From the NCBI GenBank assembly GCA_027623815.1, contig JAQBUV010000098.1, positions 1 through 7,767 on the forward strand: a stretch of 7,767 bases of DNA, read 5' to 3'. Positions 5,879 through 7,767 of this stretch are shown here, piece by piece (positions within the stretch are counted from its first letter, which is position 1; every line of letters begins with the position of its first letter). A model generated the notes under the pieces. The model saw only the letters and a list, made by a program, of their open reading frames with translations, did no database searches and was not told where the DNA came from. The stretch is from Casp-Chloro-G3 sp002816715 (GTDB lineage Bacteria > Chloroflexota > Dehalococcoidia > Lucifugimonadales > UBA3495). Made by a program: the position numbers and the translations under genes.

Positions 5879-6120
5879 TCGGTACCCTCCTGACCGCGAC
5901 CCCTGTTTCCATTTGGGCTGGTGCGGTCAGGTACATACCTATGGCTCGACTGGTCGCTAGATAGCAAGTCCTGTGGACGACCAGTAGCCAACTGCTTGGG
6001 AAGTCCCAGCACCACGCGCAGGGCAGCGAGCATTGCTAAAGAGTCGGGTTGGTGAACCCGCTCGACGTCCAGGTGGTTCTGATGAAGACTATCGCTCCGC
6101 CCCAAGACCAGTTCACTCAT
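5875..6120 (-). CDS. hypothetical protein, 81 aa, coupled to the serine recombinase
   Basis: This 81-residue protein begins MSELVLGRSDSLHQNHLDVE. I do not recognise the family. A helical middle (about 25-45, SLAMLAALRVVLGLPKQLAT) is followed by a polar, Arg/Asn/Gly-rich tail. The ATG at 6120 overlaps the stop of the ribbon-helix-helix-like gene (ATGAGTGA). The TGA at 5875-5877 overlaps the recombinase ATG (ATGA), and the recombinase Shine-Dalgarno lies inside this gene. Such double overlap argues that the frame is real and translated. The frame stays open upstream to 6270, but that part only shadows the neighbouring gene. Position suggests a partner or regulator of the recombinase, possibly a directionality factor; this is inference. 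Confidence 0.6.
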   Translation of the reverse strand: MSELVLGRSDSLHQNHLDVERVHQPDSLAMLAALRVVLGLPKQLATGRPQDLLSSDQSSHRYVPDRTSPNGNRGRGQEGTE

Positions 6121-6307
6121 GGGAATTCCTAGGCGTAGGTGAGGTGGTGCCTTCCCCAGACGTGGCTGGAGGGTATGGGAAGGGTAAACCCAGGGTTTGG
6201 CGAAGCAGCACTTCCGCCTGAAAGAGCACCGGCCGACGCTCGGCGAGGGCCTGGGCCGCCAGGGCTTCAAAAGTCTCTCTATCCAGGTCGAGCCGCAGTC
6301 TCGGCAT
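6113..6307 (-). CDS. small ribbon-helix-helix-like protein, 64 aa
   Basis: The protein starts MPRLRLDLDRETFEALAAQA. A short beta strand with alternating basic and hydrophobic residues (2-8) leads into a helix (10-22, ETFEALAAQALAE), a turn (RRPVLF) and a second helix (29-39, QAEVLLRQTLG). That strand-helix-helix layout is typical of MetJ/Arc-type DNA-binding dimers. The C-terminus (PYPPATSGEGTTSP) is a disordered tail. I chose the ATG at 6307 because GGAGG lies five bases upstream, whereas an in-frame ATG at 6343 has no such site. The gene leads a coupled module with the 81-aa protein and the recombinase, so an operon repressor or a recombination-directionality factor is plausible. The fold is inferred from sequence pattern only. 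Confidence 0.68.
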   Translation of the reverse strand: MPRLRLDLDRETFEALAAQALAERRPVLFQAEVLLRQTLGLPFPYPPATSGEGTTSPTPRNSHE

Positions 6308-6311
6308 GCCG

Positions 6312-6332
6312 TCCTCCAAGAACTTCTTCTTG
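6312..6332 (-). promoter_or_regulatory. ribosome binding site with adjacent small hairpin upstream of the 64-aa gene
   Basis: On the minus strand, CAAGAA (6332-6327), a GAAG loop and TTCTTG (6322-6317) form a 6-bp inverted repeat. GGAGG (6316-6312) follows at once, with the ATG five bases later. The repeat could be an operator for the ribbon-helix-helix protein or a weak RNA hairpin beside the Shine-Dalgarno. The ribosome binding site itself is well supported and decides the start; the hairpin role is speculative. Confidence 0.4.
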
Positions 6333-6383
6333 AAGCATGACATTTGAGGATCTACAAAAACAGGAGATTAACCGGACAACAAC

Positions 6384-7244
6384 CTAAATCCGTTGGATCA
6401 GATCTTGCCAGCCTTTGAAGCCAAACTCCCTGACCCAAAACCGCAGTTGGCGGCCAGGGTCTCCAGAACTTGTAAAGGACTTGCGGGAAAGGACTTCGGC
6501 GACGCGCTCTTGGGTAACCCGATTACCCCTATTTCTGACCTCTGCGACGGCCAGCCGGATCTCTTGGAGGAAAGCTGCTTGGTTCTCGAAGACGGTGCTG
6601 CCGAAGGGACGGCCCCCTAGCTTTATATTCCCCGGTTTGTCGGCGCTATCTGACGTGAATCGGAACAATCTCAGATCCCAATCAACGGTTGGGGGCTCGG
6701 CCAGCACCACGGTAGGGGCATAAGACTGACCGACGAGCCACAGTTCGGCGGCCCGGCAGGCTTCTTCTTTGACCCAGTCCCAGAAAAAGTGCATGTCTAG
6801 TTCGTAGGGACAAACGCTGTCCAAGGTCTCCTCTGCGGTGTACACCCAGGCCGATTGTGGCTTAACCAGGAGCGGAACGGTGTTGTTCTCGTCCGAGCTC
6901 AATGCCAAGATCACTCCTTGGGTCAGAGCTTCTCGATAAATGTCCTTTGGGGAGCTTCCTTGGCTTCGTGCCCTCAGGCGTATCGCTTCCCGATACAATG
7001 GTTTGGGCTGCCAGGGGATTCGGGCACCCAACCGGCCAGCGGCCTGGTAGTCCCCATCCAGGGCCTGAATCAGGTCGTCCCACAAAGGGGCCAGCTTGGG
7101 TAAGTTTATCCAGATGGACTGGAATTGCTCACGAATCTGGACAGCCATTCGGTCGGCGTTGGCGGTGAACTGGTCAAGTAGGGGCTTGAAGTAGTTAGCG
7201 TTCCCAGCCCCATCAAATAGCCCTTGAAACACCGTTTTGTCCAT
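6384..7244 (-). CDS. hypothetical protein, 286 aa, with helix-turn-helix-like C-terminus
   Basis: I do not recognise this protein as a named family. It begins MDKTVFQGLFDGAGNANYFK. No signal peptide or membrane segment is visible, so it is probably cytoplasmic. The middle (about 75-200) has mixed hydrophobic and acidic character with FFWDWVKEEACRAAELWLVG (153-172). The last 65 residues (222-286) look like a DNA-binding unit: EIRLAVAEVRNRGNRVTQER, then VAEVLSRK and LRFWVREFGFKGWQDL, a pattern of helix, TQExVAExL helix-turn-helix and winged end. GAGGTG four to five bases before the ATG (plus-strand 7247-7252) is a good ribosome binding site. The 101-aa gene upstream ends 23 bases away on the same strand, so they are likely co-transcribed. 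A regulator or element-maintenance role is inferred only from the C-terminal pattern and location. Confidence 0.72.
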   Translation of the reverse strand: MDKTVFQGLFDGAGNANYFKPLLDQFTANADRMAVQIREQFQSIWINLPKLAPLWDDLIQALDGDYQAAGRLGARIPWQPKPLYREAIRLRARSQGSSPKDIYREALTQGVILALSSDENNTVPLLVKPQSAWVYTAEETLDSVCPYELDMHFFWDWVKEEACRAAELWLVGQSYAPTVVLAEPPTVDWDLRLFRFTSDSADKPGNIKLGGRPFGSTVFENQAAFLQEIRLAVAEVRNRGNRVTQERVAEVLSRKSFTSSGDPGRQLRFWVREFGFKGWQDLIQRI

Positions 7245-7267
7245 TTCACCTCATCAACTCTGAACAC

Positions 7268-7573
7268 TTACGTTTTGTCTGGTGACTGGCTTCGCAGGAG
7301 ATATTTGAAGTTCTGGAATTGATTCTGAACTTGGAGGTCTGGAAACTGGAAACGGATGAGCTGGGCCTCTGCGGACAGCGACTTGGTCACTAGGGCTAGA
7401 GAGGCGCGAGTCTCCGCCAATAAACGCTCTGCTACATTGTGTTCTTGGAGCATTTTGCCGAGCCCGATGCTCAGGTCGAATAGTCTGGACAGGTCATGGG
7501 CCATACTCTCGCTGGCCTCCGGAGTGCAGTAAATTTGAACATTCCTAACCGCTCCATTGTATCGGATAGCCAA
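7268..7573 (-). CDS. hypothetical protein, about 101 aa, uncertain start
   Basis: This frame lies between the integrase and the 286-aa gene on the same strand. Its C-terminal two thirds are strongly helical and heptad-like (MAHDLSRLFDLSIGLGKMLQ, then AERLLAETRASLALVTKSLS), suggesting a short coiled-coil protein. No family is recognised. The TTG at 7573 gives 101 residues without a clear Shine-Dalgarno. An in-frame ATG at about residue 24 would give a shorter product, and the frame also stays open upstream to about 7600. It ends 23 bases before the 286-aa gene. The reading is supported by gene order and by residue composition that looks protein-like, not by homology. Confidence 0.5.
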   Translation of the reverse strand: MAIRYNGAVRNVQIYCTPEASESMAHDLSRLFDLSIGLGKMLQEHNVAERLLAETRASLALVTKSLSAEAQLIRFQFPDLQVQNQFQNFKYLLRSQSPDKT

Positions 7574-7612
7574 GGGCAGCGGGTCAATAATTGGTACTCA
7601 TGTTCTAGTGTT

Positions 7613-7767
7613 TTAGACCCCGATCGCCTCCGCGACCTGCTGCCATGTATTGTCGCGGTCCCCTTCCAAGCGCCGCAGATACACGCTGGTAACTGCCAAC
7701 GAACTGTGATCCAGGAACCGGCTGACCTGTTCCACTGACTCCCCTGCATCCCGACGCAGCTTGGCCG
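7613..7767 (-). CDS. tyrosine recombinase/integrase, C-terminal 51 residues (partial)
   Basis: A frame open to the right window edge ends at TAA (7613-7615). It reads AKLRRDAGESVEQVSRFL, then DHSSLAVTSVYLRRLEG, and ends with AEAIGV. LDHSSLAVTSVY is the last catalytic block of phage-type tyrosine recombinases: the second active-site His in LxH, then the nucleophile Tyr in TxxY ten residues later. The preceding RDAGESVEQVSRFL matches the helix before that block. The HxLR motif and the rest of the enzyme are outside the window, so completeness cannot be judged. It is on the same strand as the serine recombinase, 1.7 kb upstream of it. It may belong to the same element as a second recombinase or mark a nested or neighbouring element. 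Confidence 0.85.
   Translation of the reverse strand, partial: AKLRRDAGESVEQVSRFLDHSSLAVTSVYLRRLEGDRDNTWQQVAEAIGV

Larger units (their letters stand above)
4328..7767. mobile_element. integrative element inserted in comM (left part; continues beyond the window)
   Basis: The element begins where comM homology stops. It carries only minus-strand genes: serine recombinase, two overlapping small genes, two unknown proteins and a tyrosine recombinase C-terminus. Having the recombinase gene at the very end, pointing into the disrupted target gene, is the usual layout for elements mobilised by large serine recombinases. comM is a known insertion hotspot in other bacteria (for example the AbaR-type islands of Acinetobacter, which use a different transposition machinery). 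No phage structural, conjugation, resistance or defence gene is visible in these 3.4 kb. The far att site and the comM 3' half are not in the window. The left boundary is uncertain by a few bases. Confidence 0.75.

Noticed and set aside
6308..6343. Upstream ATG giving a 76-aa version of the ribbon-helix-helix-like protein
   Set aside because: It has no Shine-Dalgarno, while the internal ATG has GGAGG five bases upstream and begins exactly at the family-like MPRLRLDL strand.
7471..7749. A 92-codon minus-strand frame overlapping the integrase end
   Set aside because: It is out of frame with the clear integrase C-terminus and the following small gene; Trp/Arg/Ser-rich composition marks it as a shadow.

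Overview
The window reads as a bacterial chromosome segment, most likely from the Chloroflexota (Dehalococcoidia / SAR202-like). This is an inference. It rests on the mix of a prokaryotic translin homolog, an unusual long ThiE, FmdB-type zinc ribbons, and a mobile element whose integrase tail and small genes resemble Chloroflexota elements. The sequence alone does not prove the assignment.

Left part, host backbone (1-4327). A membrane protein gene runs off the left edge on the minus strand (1-278). A 465-base divergent intergenic region follows. It holds two back-to-back pairs of 11-bp direct repeats, a perfect 20-bp-arm hairpin of the REP-like type, and a candidate promoter. From 744 a plus-strand cluster runs: two FmdB-type zinc-ribbon proteins, a thiamine phosphate synthase (ThiE) with a helical N-terminal extension of about 115 residues, and a translin-family protein. 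The last three genes touch or overlap (ATGA and TAGTG junctions), so they are almost certainly one transcript. After a 124-base gap comes comM/yifB, a Mg-chelatase-like AAA+ helicase gene.

Right part, integrated element (about 4328 to beyond 7767). comM is cut off directly after its conserved NPCPCG motif. The incoming DNA carries a large serine recombinase in convergent orientation, whose last residues are read out of comM itself. The junction is therefore an attachment site (attL or attR). A dyad centred on 4327/4328 marks the probable crossover. All element genes are on the minus strand. In transcription order they are: the C-terminus of a tyrosine recombinase (off the right edge), an unknown 101-aa protein, an unknown 286-aa protein with a helix-turn-helix-like C-terminus, a 64-aa ribbon-helix-helix-like protein, an unknown 81-aa protein, and the 530-aa serine recombinase. 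The last three overlap and form a translationally coupled module.

The most notable signals are the recombinase-disrupted comM with a visible attachment junction, the coupled small-protein/recombinase module (regulator or directionality-factor candidates), and a bacterial translin homolog in a thiamine-synthase operon. I see no tRNA, rRNA or CRISPR array. The right end of the element and the 3' half of comM lie outside the window.
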